From Mesorhizobium sp. Root102 (GTDB lineage: Bacteria > Pseudomonadota > Alphaproteobacteria > Rhizobiales > Rhizobiaceae), in assembly GCF_001425625.1 (NCBI RefSeq), contig NZ_LMCP01000012.1:188620-252619 (forward strand): DNA of 64,000 nucleotides, given 5' to 3'. This document shows, piece by piece, positions 11,189-19,124 of this stretch (the first letter of the stretch is position 1; every line of letters begins with the position of its first letter). A program made the translations under genes and the position numbers. The notes beneath the pieces are model-generated. The model ran no database searches. It saw only the letters and a program-made list of their open reading frames with translations, and was not told the origin of the DNA.

Positions 11189-11205
11189 TCTGGAATAGTT
11201 CTAGA
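11189..11205. promoter_or_regulatory. Candidate Irr (ICE) box between acnA and ccmA
   Basis: TCTGGAA-TAG-TTCTAGA matches the rhizobial iron control element TTTAGAA-N3-TTCTAAA at 11 of 14 defined positions. It lies in the 281-base region shared by acnA and ccmA. Both products need iron or haem, which fits Irr control, but Irr itself is not in the window. Confidence 0.45.
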
Positions 11206-11272
11206 CAGTTGCAAAGCAATTTTGTGCGATGCGGCAGCTGCCGCGACACATGGTTTTCAGGGCAGGCGAGGG

Positions 11273-11902
11273 ATGCGGCTGATCGCCGAAAATCTGGGCG
11301 GCGAACGCGGCGGCGACACGGTGTTTTCCGACATCGGCTTTGCCTTGGAGGAGGGTCAGGCGCTCGTCGTCACCGGGCCGAACGGATCAGGCAAGTCGAC
11401 CTTGCTGCGGGTCATCGCCGGGCTGCTTCCGGTGGCGGAAGGCAGCGTGAAGATCGAAGGCGGCGGTGAAGCGTTTCCGTCGGTCGCGTCGGCCTGTCAC
11501 TATCTCGGCCACCAGAACGCGATGAAGCCAGCGCTCAGCGTCGCGGAGAACCTGCGCTTCTGGCGAGACTTCAACGGTGATGGACAGCTCGGCGTCGAAG
11601 AGGGACTTGAAACGGTCGGGCTTGGCGGCATTGGCCACCTGCCGTTCGGCTATCTGTCGACCGGGCAGCGACGCCGCGCGGCGATCGCCAAGCTTCTGGT
11701 CAGCCACCGGCCATTATGGCTGGTCGACGAGCCGACGGCGGGGCTGGACAAGGCTTCGGAAGGGCGGTTCGCGGGGTTGATGGCGAGACATTGCGCGGAA
11801 GGCGGGATGATTGTCGCGGCGACGCATCTGCCGCTTGGGTTGGATGGGGCGAAGGGGTTGGTGATGGGGGAACTCCTGCCTCAACAAGGGACCGCATCCT
11901 AA
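11273..11902 (+). CDS. ccmA: Haem exporter ATP-binding protein CcmA
   Basis: A 209-residue ABC ATPase for cytochrome c maturation. It works with CcmB (and normally CcmC/CcmD) to release haem-loaded CcmE. Motifs are Walker [10 protein letters not shown] (residues 35-43), the signature-like YLSTGQRRR typical of CcmA, and Walker B LWLVDEP. The ATG at 11273 follows GGCGAGGG; the frame is open 17 codons further upstream but that stretch lacks family similarity. The stop overlaps ccmB as TAATG. Confidence 0.95.
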   Translation: MRLIAENLGGERGGDTVFSDIGFALEEGQALVVTGPNGSGKSTLLRVIAGLLPVAEGSVKIEGGGEAFPSVASACHYLGHQNAMKPALSVAENLRFWRDFNGDGQLGVEEGLETVGLGGIGHLPFGYLSTGQRRRAAIAKLLVSHRPLWLVDEPTAGLDKASEGRFAGLMARHCAEGGMIVAATHLPLGLDGAKGLVMGELLPQQGTAS

Positions 11903-12567
11903 TGTGGGCCCTCTTCCTGCGCGACATCCGCCTCAACATCCGTGCCGGCGGCGGGGCGCTGACCGGCGTGATTTTCTTCCTCGCGGTCATTGCCACCATC
12001 CCGTTCGGTGTCGGGCCGGACCTGAAGCTGCTGGCTCGCATCGGGCCGGCAATCCTGTGGATCGGCGCGCTGCTGTCTTGTCTGCTTGGGCTCGACCGGC
12101 TGTTCCAGGCCGACCGCGAGGACGGCTCGCTCGACCTGCTGGTGCTCGGCAATGACCGCCATATGCTGGCGCTGACGGTGCTGACGAAATGCCTGGCGCA
12201 TTGGGCGGGCAGCGTGCTGCCGCTGGTCATCGCGGCTCCCTTGCTAGGCCTGCTCATGAACATGGAGCCGCTCGGCATCGGCGCCACGGCGCTGACCCTT
12301 CTGGTCGGCACGCCGGCAATCACCTTCATCGGCGCCGCCGGTGCCGCGGTGGCGGTGGCCCTGCCGCGTGGCGGGCTGCTGATCTCGGTGCTGGTGCTGC
12401 CGCTGACCATCCCGGTGCTGATCTTCGGCGTTTCGGCGAGCTATGGCGCCACTGCCAATCCCGATCCGTTTCTGCAGCCCTTCCTCATTCTTGCCGCGCT
12501 GACCTTGTTTCTTGCCGTGCTGGGTCCGGTCTCGGCGGCGCTGGCGTTGCGCCATGGCACGGATTGA
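11902..12567 (+). CDS. ccmB: Haem exporter membrane protein CcmB
   Basis: A 221-residue integral membrane protein with about six helices, the permease partner of CcmA. The start region [14 protein letters not shown] and the segment LDRLFQADREDGSLDLL are typical of CcmB. The start overlaps the ccmA stop by one base. The next recognisable ccm gene is ccmD, 133 bases on; the ccmC gene expected here is absent. Confidence 0.95.
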   Translation: MWALFLRDIRLNIRAGGGALTGVIFFLAVIATIPFGVGPDLKLLARIGPAILWIGALLSCLLGLDRLFQADREDGSLDLLVLGNDRHMLALTVLTKCLAHWAGSVLPLVIAAPLLGLLMNMEPLGIGATALTLLVGTPAITFIGAAGAAVAVALPRGGLLISVLVLPLTIPVLIFGVSASYGATANPDPFLQPFLILAALTLFLAVLGPVSAALALRHGTD

Positions 12568-12700
12568 AGCGGCGGCATGAGCGCGAAGGCCGCGGCGCGG
12601 CGACCGATTGCGAAGCCGACGAGGCGAGGCTAAGGGAAGGCATGTTTAGACGGGGTGAAACGATCGGTTTGGAAAGCCGCACCTTGGCGGGGCCTGTCGC
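12568..12700 (+). other. 133-base gap where ccmC is normally found
   Basis: No frame here encodes a CcmC-like protein; no Trp-rich WWD motif or membrane helices are present. One frame is open from inside ccmB through the gap to a TGA at 12702-12704. That stop overlaps the ccmD start as ATGA, the kind of coupling expected from the tail of a removed upstream gene. The reading of it as a ccmC remnant is inference. Confidence 0.5.
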
Positions 12701-12868
12701 ATGAGCGCGCACGCACTTTACGTGACCGCCGCCTATGGCATCACCGCCGTGGTGCTGATCGGGCTGATCGGCTGGATTCTGCTCGACCAGCGGGCGCGCA
12801 AGCGCGAACTCGCCGAACTGGAAGCGGCTGGCGTGCGACGGCGCTCCGACAAGGCGGCCAAGCCATGA
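12701..12868 (+). CDS. ccmD: Haem exporter protein CcmD
   Basis: A 55-residue single-span membrane protein, the usual size for CcmD, which stabilises the CcmABC-CcmE complex. One hydrophobic helix (ITAVVLIGLIGWILLDQ, about residues 13-29) is followed by a basic stretch RARKREL, giving N-out, C-in topology. The stop overlaps ccmG as ATGA, so the two are coupled. Confidence 0.9.
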   Translation: MSAHALYVTAAYGITAVVLIGLIGWILLDQRARKRELAELEAAGVRRRSDKAAKP

Positions 12869-13443
12869 ATGCCGAAACGGAAACGCCGACGCCACCCTCG
12901 CGTCGCCTGTTCGTGCTTTTGCCGCTGTTGATCTTCCTCGGCCTGGCCGGACTGTTCCTGTCGCAGCTGTTGTCGGGGCGCGATGTTTCGGAAGTGCCGT
13001 CGGCTCTGATCGGCCTGCCGGCGCCGCAAACCAACCTGCCGGCGCTGGAGGGCTCAAATCTGCCGGGACTCGATTCGAAATCCTTCGCCGGCAAGGTCAC
13101 ATTGGTCAACGTCTTCGCGTCGTGGTGCGCGCCCTGCCGCGAAGAGCACCCGGTGCTGCTGGCGCTGTCGCAGGACAAGCGTTTCTCCATGGCGGCGTTG
13201 AATTACAAGGACCGGCCGGAAAACGCCCGCCGATTCCTCGGCGATCTCGGCAATCCGTTCCAGGCGATAGGCGTCGACGAAGCCGGCCGCACGGCGATTG
13301 ACTGGGGTGTTTATGGCGTGCCGGAAACCTTCGTCATCGGCAAGGACGGCAAGATCGCCTACAAGCATGTCGGTCCGCTGACGCCCGAGACGGCGAGAGA
13401 TCTCTTGCTGCCACAGATCGATAAGGCACTGGCGGCACGTTGA
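12865..13443 (+). CDS. ccmG: Thiol:disulfide interchange protein CcmG/DsbE
   Basis: A 192-residue periplasmic thioredoxin anchored by an N-terminal helix (about residues 15-36). The active site is WCAPC with cysteines at 88 and 91, and the cis-Pro region is VYGVPETFVIG. It reduces the haem-binding CXXCH cysteines of apocytochrome c or the CcmH/CcmE chain. It is the last gene of the ccm operon; ccmE, ccmF and ccmH are not in the window. Confidence 0.95.
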   Translation: MNAETETPTPPSRRLFVLLPLLIFLGLAGLFLSQLLSGRDVSEVPSALIGLPAPQTNLPALEGSNLPGLDSKSFAGKVTLVNVFASWCAPCREEHPVLLALSQDKRFSMAALNYKDRPENARRFLGDLGNPFQAIGVDEAGRTAIDWGVYGVPETFVIGKDGKIAYKHVGPLTPETARDLLLPQIDKALAAR

Positions 13444-13552
13444 TATTCAGATGATGCCGGCGTGCGAACGGCGGCTTCCTGCGCCACCGTTCTCGACTCG
13501 GCCTGACCTGAGTCTCAACGCACCTTGGCGGCGCGTGTCACGAGATTTGAGA

Positions 13553-13720
13553 TCAGCCGTATATCTGCTTGTGGACCTGGTAGAGCATTTCCGAGCGGTC
13601 GGCGCGCATGTCGGCCAGATCGCGGCTGGAAAAGCTGTCGATTTCGGCGACAAGGCGGTTGTAGTGCTTGCGCTTGGCAATGCTGTTGCGAGCGCGGGTC
13701 ATGAGACTGTCGAGGATCAT
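13553..13720 (-). CDS. Small DUF1127-like protein
   Basis: A 55-residue basic protein resembling the DUF1127/YjiS group: RNSIAKRKHYNRLVAEIDSFSSRDLADM, where helix-rich residues lead to the L..R.L.DM core. Such small proteins in rhizobia and Agrobacterium have been tied to phosphate and RNA regulation, but the role here is unknown. The ATG at 13720 follows AAGGAACC at a good distance. It is convergent with ccmG. Confidence 0.72.
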   Translation of the reverse strand: MILDSLMTRARNSIAKRKHYNRLVAEIDSFSSRDLADMRADRSEMLYQVHKQIYG

Positions 13721-13995
13721 AGCAAGGTTCCTTTTGACGCCGCATTTCGGCGGCCGTTTCTTCCTCCCTTGATCGATACGAAGCATGACATAGTAATGAT
13801 GCGTCGCAAAAAGAAGATGTTGCAATGCACCATTGCGCTGGACGCATAGCCGGTTAATGCGGCGCTGACATCATGCGCGGCGCCGGCAAGCGATCTGTCT
13901 TTGTTGTGCTTTTTGTATGACACTGTGCGGACCCACATTGCCTTCTGCCTCGCCGGCTGGCTTGATCCGGTGTCATTGATGCCGGGAGGAAAAGC

Positions 13996-14916
13996 ATGGC
14001 AGCTGCAGACTACTATGAAATTCTCGATCCACGCTTCGCGCGCCTTTTCAACGGCAATGCGCAGGTCGAGAAGCTGTTCACCGGATGCCAGTGGGCGGAA
14101 GGCCCGGCCTGGTTCGCCGCCGGCCGCTATGTCGTCTGGTCTGATATCCCCAACAACCGCATGCTGCGCTACGACGAGACCGACGGCAATGTCAGCGTCT
14201 TCCGTCAGCCATCCGGCAACTCCAACGGCAACACTGTCGACCGCCAGGGCCGGCTGGTCACCTGCGAGCATTCCGGCCGCCGCGTCAGCCGCACCGAGTT
14301 CGACGGCTCGGTCACCACCATCGCCGCCAAATGGAAGGGCAAACGGCTGAATTCGCCCAACGACGCGGTGGTGAAGTCGGACGGCTCGATCTGGTTCACC
14401 GATCCGAGCTACGGCATCGATACCGACTATGAAGGCGACAAGGCCGAGAGCGAAATCGGCGCCTGCCATGTCTACCGGGTCGATCCCGGCACCGGCGAGG
14501 TCGAAGCCGTCATCACCGACATGGTCAGACCCAACGGGCTCGCCTTCTCGCTCGACGAGAGCAAGCTCTATGTCGTCGACACCGGCCGCACGCATGGGGC
14601 GCAGAATCCGGCGCATATGCGGGTGTTCAATGTCGGCAAGGGCGGCAAGAAGGTCTCTGGCGAAAAAATCTTCGCCGACTGCACGGCGGGCCTGTTCGAC
14701 GGCTTCCGGCTCGACGAGGACGGACGCATCTGGACCAGTGCGGCCGACGGCATCCATTGCTACGATCCGGACGGCACGCTGATCGGCAAGGTCAAGGTGC
14801 CGGAAGTGACCGCCAATTGCGTGTTCGGCGGCAACAAGCTGAATTGCCTCTACATCGCCGGCACTACGTCGCTCTACATGGTGCGGCTGATGGTCAACGG
14901 CGCCAAGACATACTGA
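13996..14916 (+). CDS. SMP-30/gluconolactonase/LRE family protein
   Basis: A 306-residue six-bladed beta-propeller hydrolase. Family features include WAEGPAWF near residue 33, the Asn-containing RLNSPNDAVVKSDGSIWFTDPSYG (read as two parts) and RPNGLAFSLDESKLYVVDT, which supply the divalent-metal ligands. Relatives hydrolyse sugar lactones such as gluconolactone. GGAGGA precedes the ATG. The tautomerase gene follows in the same direction 75 bases on, so the pair may act in carbohydrate or aromatic breakdown (inference). Confidence 0.9.
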   Translation: MAAADYYEILDPRFARLFNGNAQVEKLFTGCQWAEGPAWFAAGRYVVWSDIPNNRMLRYDETDGNVSVFRQPSGNSNGNTVDRQGRLVTCEHSGRRVSRTEFDGSVTTIAAKWKGKRLNSPNDAVVKSDGSIWFTDPSYGIDTDYEGDKAESEIGACHVYRVDPGTGEVEAVITDMVRPNGLAFSLDESKLYVVDTGRTHGAQNPAHMRVFNVGKGGKKVSGEKIFADCTAGLFDGFRLDEDGRIWTSAADGIHCYDPDGTLIGKVKVPEVTANCVFGGNKLNCLYIAGTTSLYMVRLMVNGAKTY

Positions 14917-14991
14917 GACCAGAGCACTGGCGACCGTTCGACAGTTTCGTCGAAGCGGGTCGCGAACACGAACATCCCGGGAGGACAAAGA

Positions 14992-15198
14992 ATGCCATTC
15001 GTCAACATCCGCATCGTCAAGGAAGTGATCGCCGCCGATCCGGCTGGCAAGAAGGCGGATATCGCCAAAAAGGTCACGGCGGCCATCATGGACGCCACCG
15101 GCCTCGGCAATGACGATGTCTGGGTGGTTTTCGAGGAGGTCAATGCCCGCGACTGGTATGTCGGCAAGACCGACGTGGAGACGCTGAGAAAGGGGTAG
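14992..15198 (+). CDS. 4-oxalocrotonate tautomerase family protein
   Basis: A 68-residue enzyme of the tautomerase superfamily. After Met removal the N-terminus is Pro-1 (PFVNIRIVKE), the catalytic base of this family. The usual Arg pair region is replaced by KKADIAKKVTAAIMDATG. The gene follows GGGAGGACA. A promiscuous tautomerase or dehalogenase is possible. Co-transcription with the SMP-30 gene is likely from spacing and orientation. Confidence 0.85.
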   Translation: MPFVNIRIVKEVIAADPAGKKADIAKKVTAAIMDATGLGNDDVWVVFEEVNARDWYVGKTDVETLRKG

Positions 15199-15254
15199 GC
15201 GCTTCTTCCTTCTCCCGCAAGCAAGGGAGAAAAGCAGAACGCCGATGCCCAGCC

Positions 15255-15785
15255 TCAGCGCGAGTGGATAAACCCGGCGAAGGCGGCCAGCGCATCATGC
15301 AGTGCCAGCCGGTTATCCGGCTCGGCCAGGATGGCCTCCACATCAGGCGGCTTCTTGCCGAGCAGGGCGATCTCCAGCACATCGTCGCAAAGCGAGAACG
15401 ACATGGTGCGCATGATCTCGGTCAGTGCGGCGCGGGCAAACAGCGAGCGCGGCGAGGCGTGCACCAGCATGGCGGGCTTGGCGACAGCGGCGTCGCGCGA
15501 GACCAGCCAGTCGAGCCCGTTCTTCAGCCCGCCCGGCACGCCATGGGCATATTCCGGACAGGAGATGATCACGCCGTCGGCTTGGGTGACGGCATCGATC
15601 AGCGCGGAGGCTTCGAGCGGCGTCCGCTCGCCTTCATCGTCGGGATTGAAGATCGGCAGACGCCCGAGCCCGTCATAGACAGTGACGCGGCAGCCGGGCG
15701 GCGCGTTGCGCGCCAGTGCGGCGATCAGCGCCGAATTGGTGGAGGCCGCCCGCAGGCTACCGGAGATGGCAAGGATGTTCAGCAA
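15255..15785 (-). CDS. NADPH-dependent FMN reductase family protein
   Basis: A 176-residue flavodoxin-like reductase. The FMN phosphate loop is ISGSLRAASTNSAL at the N-terminus, and SCPEYAHGVPGGLKNGLDWL is the diagnostic central motif of the NADPH_red/azoreductase group. The start is a TTG because no ATG gives the complete fold start LNILAISGS. It ends the minus-strand run that begins at dapF and lies only 39 bases after the PPOX gene. Confidence 0.88.
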   Translation of the reverse strand: MLNILAISGSLRAASTNSALIAALARNAPPGCRVTVYDGLGRLPIFNPDDEGERTPLEASALIDAVTQADGVIISCPEYAHGVPGGLKNGLDWLVSRDAAVAKPAMLVHASPRSLFARAALTEIMRTMSFSLCDDVLEIALLGKKPPDVEAILAEPDNRLALHDALAAFAGFIHSR

Positions 15786-15824
15786 GGTATGGAACCGGTC
15801 AGGACGAATCGACGCCCCGAAAGC

Positions 15825-16445
15825 CTACCACATCGTCTTCCTGTATTCGTCGTCGAGCCAGCGGTCGGTCGACTCGGCGGAATCGGCAACAACCAGCTGG
15901 TCACGCAGGATCTGGCCGAGCGTCGGCAGCGTCGCGCGGTCGCACCAGGTTTCCGGCTTCCACAGATCGGAACGCATGAAGGCCTTGGCGCAATGCATGT
16001 AGGCGGCCTTGACGCCGACCACGATAACGCTTTGCGGTTCCTTGCCGTCGACGGCGAGCCGCTCGCGTAAATTTGCATCGACGGTTATGCGGGCCTCGCC
16101 GTTGACACGCAGCGTCTCGTTCATGCCGGGAATGAGGAAGAGCAGCCCGATCGAGGGATTAACGAGGATATTTTCCAGCGTGTCGAGCCGGTTGTTGCCG
16201 GGCCGGTCTGGGATGGCGATGGTGGTGTCGTCGAGCACGGCGGCAAAGCCCGGTTTGTCGCCCTTCGGCGTCACGTCGGCATTGCCGTCGCCGTCGGACG
16301 AGCCGATCAGCACGAACGGGCTTTTGCCGATGAAGGAACGGCAATGGCCGTCGAGCGCCTTCAATTCCTTGCGGATCGAGCCGTCGGTCGGCCGCGGCGT
16401 CTTGTAGATCGTCCTCAGCTGATCGTGCGTGGTGACGAATTCCAT
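15825..16445 (-). CDS. Pyridoxamine 5'-phosphate oxidase family FMN-binding protein
   Basis: A 206-residue split-barrel flavoprotein of the PPOX superfamily, closest to the MSMEG_1061-type group. Visible segments are FVLIGSSDGDGNADVTPKGD (FMN phosphate contacts), IPDRPGNNRLDTLENILVN and GLLFLIPGMNETLRVNG. It is not the vitamin B6 enzyme PdxH, since the C-terminal PdxH signature is missing. Relatives reduce F420/FMN-linked xenobiotics or are of unknown role. It starts 18 bases after the yciB stop, so it is probably in the same transcript. Confidence 0.85.
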   Translation of the reverse strand: MEFVTTHDQLRTIYKTPRPTDGSIRKELKALDGHCRSFIGKSPFVLIGSSDGDGNADVTPKGDKPGFAAVLDDTTIAIPDRPGNNRLDTLENILVNPSIGLLFLIPGMNETLRVNGEARITVDANLRERLAVDGKEPQSVIVVGVKAAYMHCAKAFMRSDLWKPETWCDRATLPTLGQILRDQLVVADSAESTDRWLDDEYRKTMW

Positions 16446-16463
16446 GGCCCCCTCCCTACTTGC

Positions 16464-17138
16464 CTATTTCCCGGCCTTCTCTTCTTTCCCTGTCTTGTCG
16501 TCGAGCGAGTGGCGCAGGATCAGCGGCATCTGGCTGAAGGTGAACAGGAGCGTGATCGGCATGATGCCCCAGACCTTGAAGGTAACCCAGGCGTCGGTGG
16601 AAAAATTCCGCCACACCACTTCATTGGCAAGAGCCAAGAACAGGAAGAACAGGCCCCAGCGGAACGTCAGCTTGCGCCAGCCTTCGGCGTCGAGGCTGAA
16701 GGCCGAATCGAAGACATAGCCAAGCAGCGACTTGCCGAAGTAGAGGCCACCGAGCAGGACGCCGCCGAACAGCGTGTTGACGATGGTCGGCTTCATCTTG
16801 ATGAAGATGTCGTCCTGCAGATAGAGCGTCAGCGCACCGAAGATGAAGACGACGACGCCCGACACCATCGGCATGATCGGCAAGGTGCGCATCAAAAGCC
16901 ATGAAGCGATCAGCGCGATGGCCGTGGCGGCCATGAACAGGCCGGTGGCGACGAAGATCGGACCGCCGAATTCGGCCAGGGCGGGGAATTTCTGCACCAG
17001 CCATCCACCGCGCGCATTGGCGAAGAAGAACACCATCAACGGCCCCAGTTCCAGCACCAGCTTGAGCAGCGGATTGACGCCTTCCTTCTTCTGTTTTTGC
17101 GGGTCCGACGGATCGCGTTCGAGAATGGGTGGGTTCAT
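16464..17138 (-). CDS. yciB: Inner membrane-spanning protein YciB (septation protein A)
   Basis: A 224-residue membrane protein with about five to six helices. Family blocks are [33 protein letters not shown] and [18 protein letters not shown]. YciB members influence septation and envelope integrity by an unknown mechanism. It lies downstream of ftsY, separated by a palindromic repeat at 17155-17196, which may reduce expression relative to ftsY. Confidence 0.93.
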   Translation of the reverse strand: MNPPILERDPSDPQKQKKEGVNPLLKLVLELGPLMVFFFANARGGWLVQKFPALAEFGGPIFVATGLFMAATAIALIASWLLMRTLPIMPMVSGVVVFIFGALTLYLQDDIFIKMKPTIVNTLFGGVLLGGLYFGKSLLGYVFDSAFSLDAEGWRKLTFRWGLFFLFLALANEVVWRNFSTDAWVTFKVWGIMPITLLFTFSQMPLILRHSLDDKTGKEEKAGK

Positions 17139-17154
17139 GGAATCTCTTTCTTAC

Positions 17155-17196
17155 GCATGATCCGATCCAAAAAGTCTGCAACTTTTTGGGACATGC
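17155..17196. repeat. REP-like palindrome, GCATG type, between ftsY and yciB
   Basis: GCATGATCCGATCCAAAAAGT, loop CTGCA, then ACTTTTTGGGACATGC: both ends share GCATG/CATGC and the inner stem is CCAAAAAGT/ACTTTTTGG. A related palindrome with the same GCATGATC ends lies at 36699-36745. Confidence 0.8.
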
Positions 17197-17199
17197 TTG

Positions 17200-19113
17200 C
17201 TACGCCACTCCAGCGATCGCCCTGGCGAATTCGCTTGCTGAGAACGGTTCGAGGTCGTCGACCTGTTCGCCGACGCCGATGAAATAGACCGGCAGTTTGT
17301 GCTTTGCCGCGATCGCCACCAGAATACCGCCGCGCGCCGTGCCGTCCAGCTTGGTCATCACCAGGCCGTTGACGCCGGCAATATTGCGGAAGATCTCGAC
17401 CTGGTTGAGCGCGTTCTGGCCGGTGGTGGCGTCGACCGTCTGCAGCACGGTGTGCGGTGCTTCCGGATCGAGCTTGCCGAGCACGCGAACGATCTTTTCG
17501 AGTTCGGCCATCAGTTCGGTCTTGTTTTGCAGGCGGCCGGCAGTGTCGATGATCAGCACGTCGGAGCCGGCTTCCCTGGCCTTCTCGAAGGCGTCATAGG
17601 CCAGCCCTGCGGCATCGGCGCCGATCTTGGAGGCGATCACAGGCGATTTCGTCCGCTCGCCCCAGATCTTCAGCTGCTCGATCGCGGCAGCGCGGAACGT
17701 ATCGCCGGCGGCGAGCATCACCGACAGGCCGCCATCGGTGAGCTTGGCTGCCAGCTTGCCGATGGTGGTGGTCTTGCCGGTGCCGTTGACGCCGACCACC
17801 AGGATGACATGCGGCTTGTGCGAGAGATCGAGCTCCAGCGGCATGGCGACGTGGGTCAGCACCTTTTCCACCTCGGCCGCCATGATGGCGCGAACCTCGG
17901 TGTCCGAGACATCCTTGCCGTAGCGGCTGGCGGCCAGCGCATCGGTGACGCGCAAGGCGGTTTCCATGCCGAGATCGGCGCGGATCAGCACATCCTCGAG
18001 GTCCTGCAGCGTCTCCTCGTCCAACTTGCGCTTGGTGAAGACGCCGGCAATGTTGCCGGTGAGTTCCTTGGATGAACGGGCAAGCCCGTCCTTCATGCGC
18101 TGGAACCATGAACGCCTCGGCGCCGGTTCCGGCGCCTTCTGCGGCTCGGCTTTCTGCTCGACCTTCTTGGTGACGGTCACCTTACCGGGAGCGGGTTTCG
18201 GCGGAGGTTGAGGAACGGCCTGCGGTTCGGGCGCGATCTCGGCCATGACCGGCTGTGCTTCAACAGGCGACGGCTGGCGAATGGGCGCGAGGACTTCGGC
18301 TGGCGGGGCTTCGGGCCGCGTGGGCTCTACCTCCCCCTCGATGGGGGCGTTCTCGAGCGCAACTCGGCGGTGGGGGCGACTGGCGTCGGCGCTGTCACCC
18401 CACCCCGCCGCTTCGCGTCGACCCTCCCCATCGAGGGGATGGTGGGGCGTCGGCGTGGCCTGCGGTTCAGGCGCGATCTCGGCGAGGATCGGCTGCGGTT
18501 CTACCGGTGGAGGCTGGCGAATAGGGGCTGGGATTTCCGCCGGTGGAATCTCGGGTTCCGGCTTTGCCGGTGGAGCCTCGACCGGCGGCGCCGGCACTTC
18601 GACAGGCGCAGGTTCTGGCTGCTTTTCCGGGCGTGACGGGACGATCTCCGGCTCCGTCGGCGCAGGTGGCGGTACTTCTTGCGGCTGCGGTTCCGGAGCA
18701 GGCTCCGGAACAGCGGGTGGTATTGGTATCTCCTCGGGCGCCGGCGGCTCGGCAGGCGTCTCTGGCTCGGGCTCTTCTTCCGGCTCGGGCTCGGGCAGAG
18801 GTTCCGGCTGGGAGGGAACAGTCGGCTCCGGTGCTGGCGGTATGGTCGGTGCCGGCTCGGGCGCAGGTTCCTCGACGGGCGCCGGTTCCGGCGCAGGAAT
18901 TACCTCCGGCTCGACCACCGGCGTCGGCGTCGTTTCCGCCTCGGGCCGCGGCTCGTCGCGCTTCAAGAACTCCGGAACGACCTGCTCGGCCGCAGGCTTC
19001 AGCGCATCGAGCGCTTCCCATTTGATCGGCGGCAGCGGGGCGGTCTCGTCGATTCGCTCCTCGACCACCTCTTTCTTGCCGAACGAAAATATCTTCTTGA
19101 AAAAACCAGCCAT
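17200..19113 (-). CDS. ftsY: Signal recognition particle receptor FtsY with long Pro/Glu linker
   Basis: A 637-residue SRP receptor GTPase that docks ribosome-SRP complexes at the inner membrane. The NG domain fills about residues 335-637: G1 [11 protein letters not shown]3 [10 protein letters not shown]4 [10 protein letters not shown]. It is preceded by an acidic, Pro-rich linker of about 300 residues. That linker holds two copies of a [23 protein letters not shown] block, encoded at 18458-18547 and 18218-18308, exactly 240 bases apart. Between them lies a segment unlike the rest ([20 protein letters not shown]), the translation of a palindromic repeat. It is co-oriented with mtaB and starts 11 bases after its stop. 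Confidence 0.96.
   Translation of the reverse strand: MAGFFKKIFSFGKKEVVEERIDETAPLPPIKWEALDALKPAAEQVVPEFLKRDEPRPEAETTPTPVVEPEVIPAPEPAPVEEPAPEPAPTIPPAPEPTVPSQPEPLPEPEPEEEPEPETPAEPPAPEEIPIPPAVPEPAPEPQPQEVPPPAPTEPEIVPSRPEKQPEPAPVEVPAPPVEAPPAKPEPEIPPAEIPAPIRQPPPVEPQPILAEIAPEPQATPTPHHPLDGEGRREAAGWGDSADASRPHRRVALENAPIEGEVEPTRPEAPPAEVLAPIRQPSPVEAQPVMAEIAPEPQAVPQPPPKPAPGKVTVTKKVEQKAEPQKAPEPAPRRSWFQRMKDGLARSSKELTGNIAGVFTKRKLDEETLQDLEDVLIRADLGMETALRVTDALAASRYGKDVSDTEVRAIMAAEVEKVLTHVAMPLELDLSHKPHVILVVGVNGTGKTTTIGKLAAKLTDGGLSVMLAAGDTFRAAAIEQLKIWGERTKSPVIASKIGADAAGLAYDAFEKAREAGSDVLIIDTAGRLQNKTELMAELEKIVRVLGKLDPEAPHTVLQTVDATTGQNALNQVEIFRNIAGVNGLVMTKLDGTARGGILVAIAAKHKLPVYFIGVGEQVDDLEPFSASEFARAIAGVA
18325..18452. 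repeat. Palindromic intergenic-type repeat inside ftsY
   Basis: CCCCTCGATGGGG near 18334-18346 and CCCCATCGAGGGG near 18427-18439 form the outer inverted repeat. Inside are CGACTGGCGTC and CACCCCACCCCGCCGCTTCGCG, which look like the intergenic mosaic repeats of rhizobia. The frame of ftsY is kept across it. The local composition is unlike the Pro/Glu codon pattern on either side. Confidence 0.65.
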
Positions 19114-19124
19114 GCTTTGCGTTC

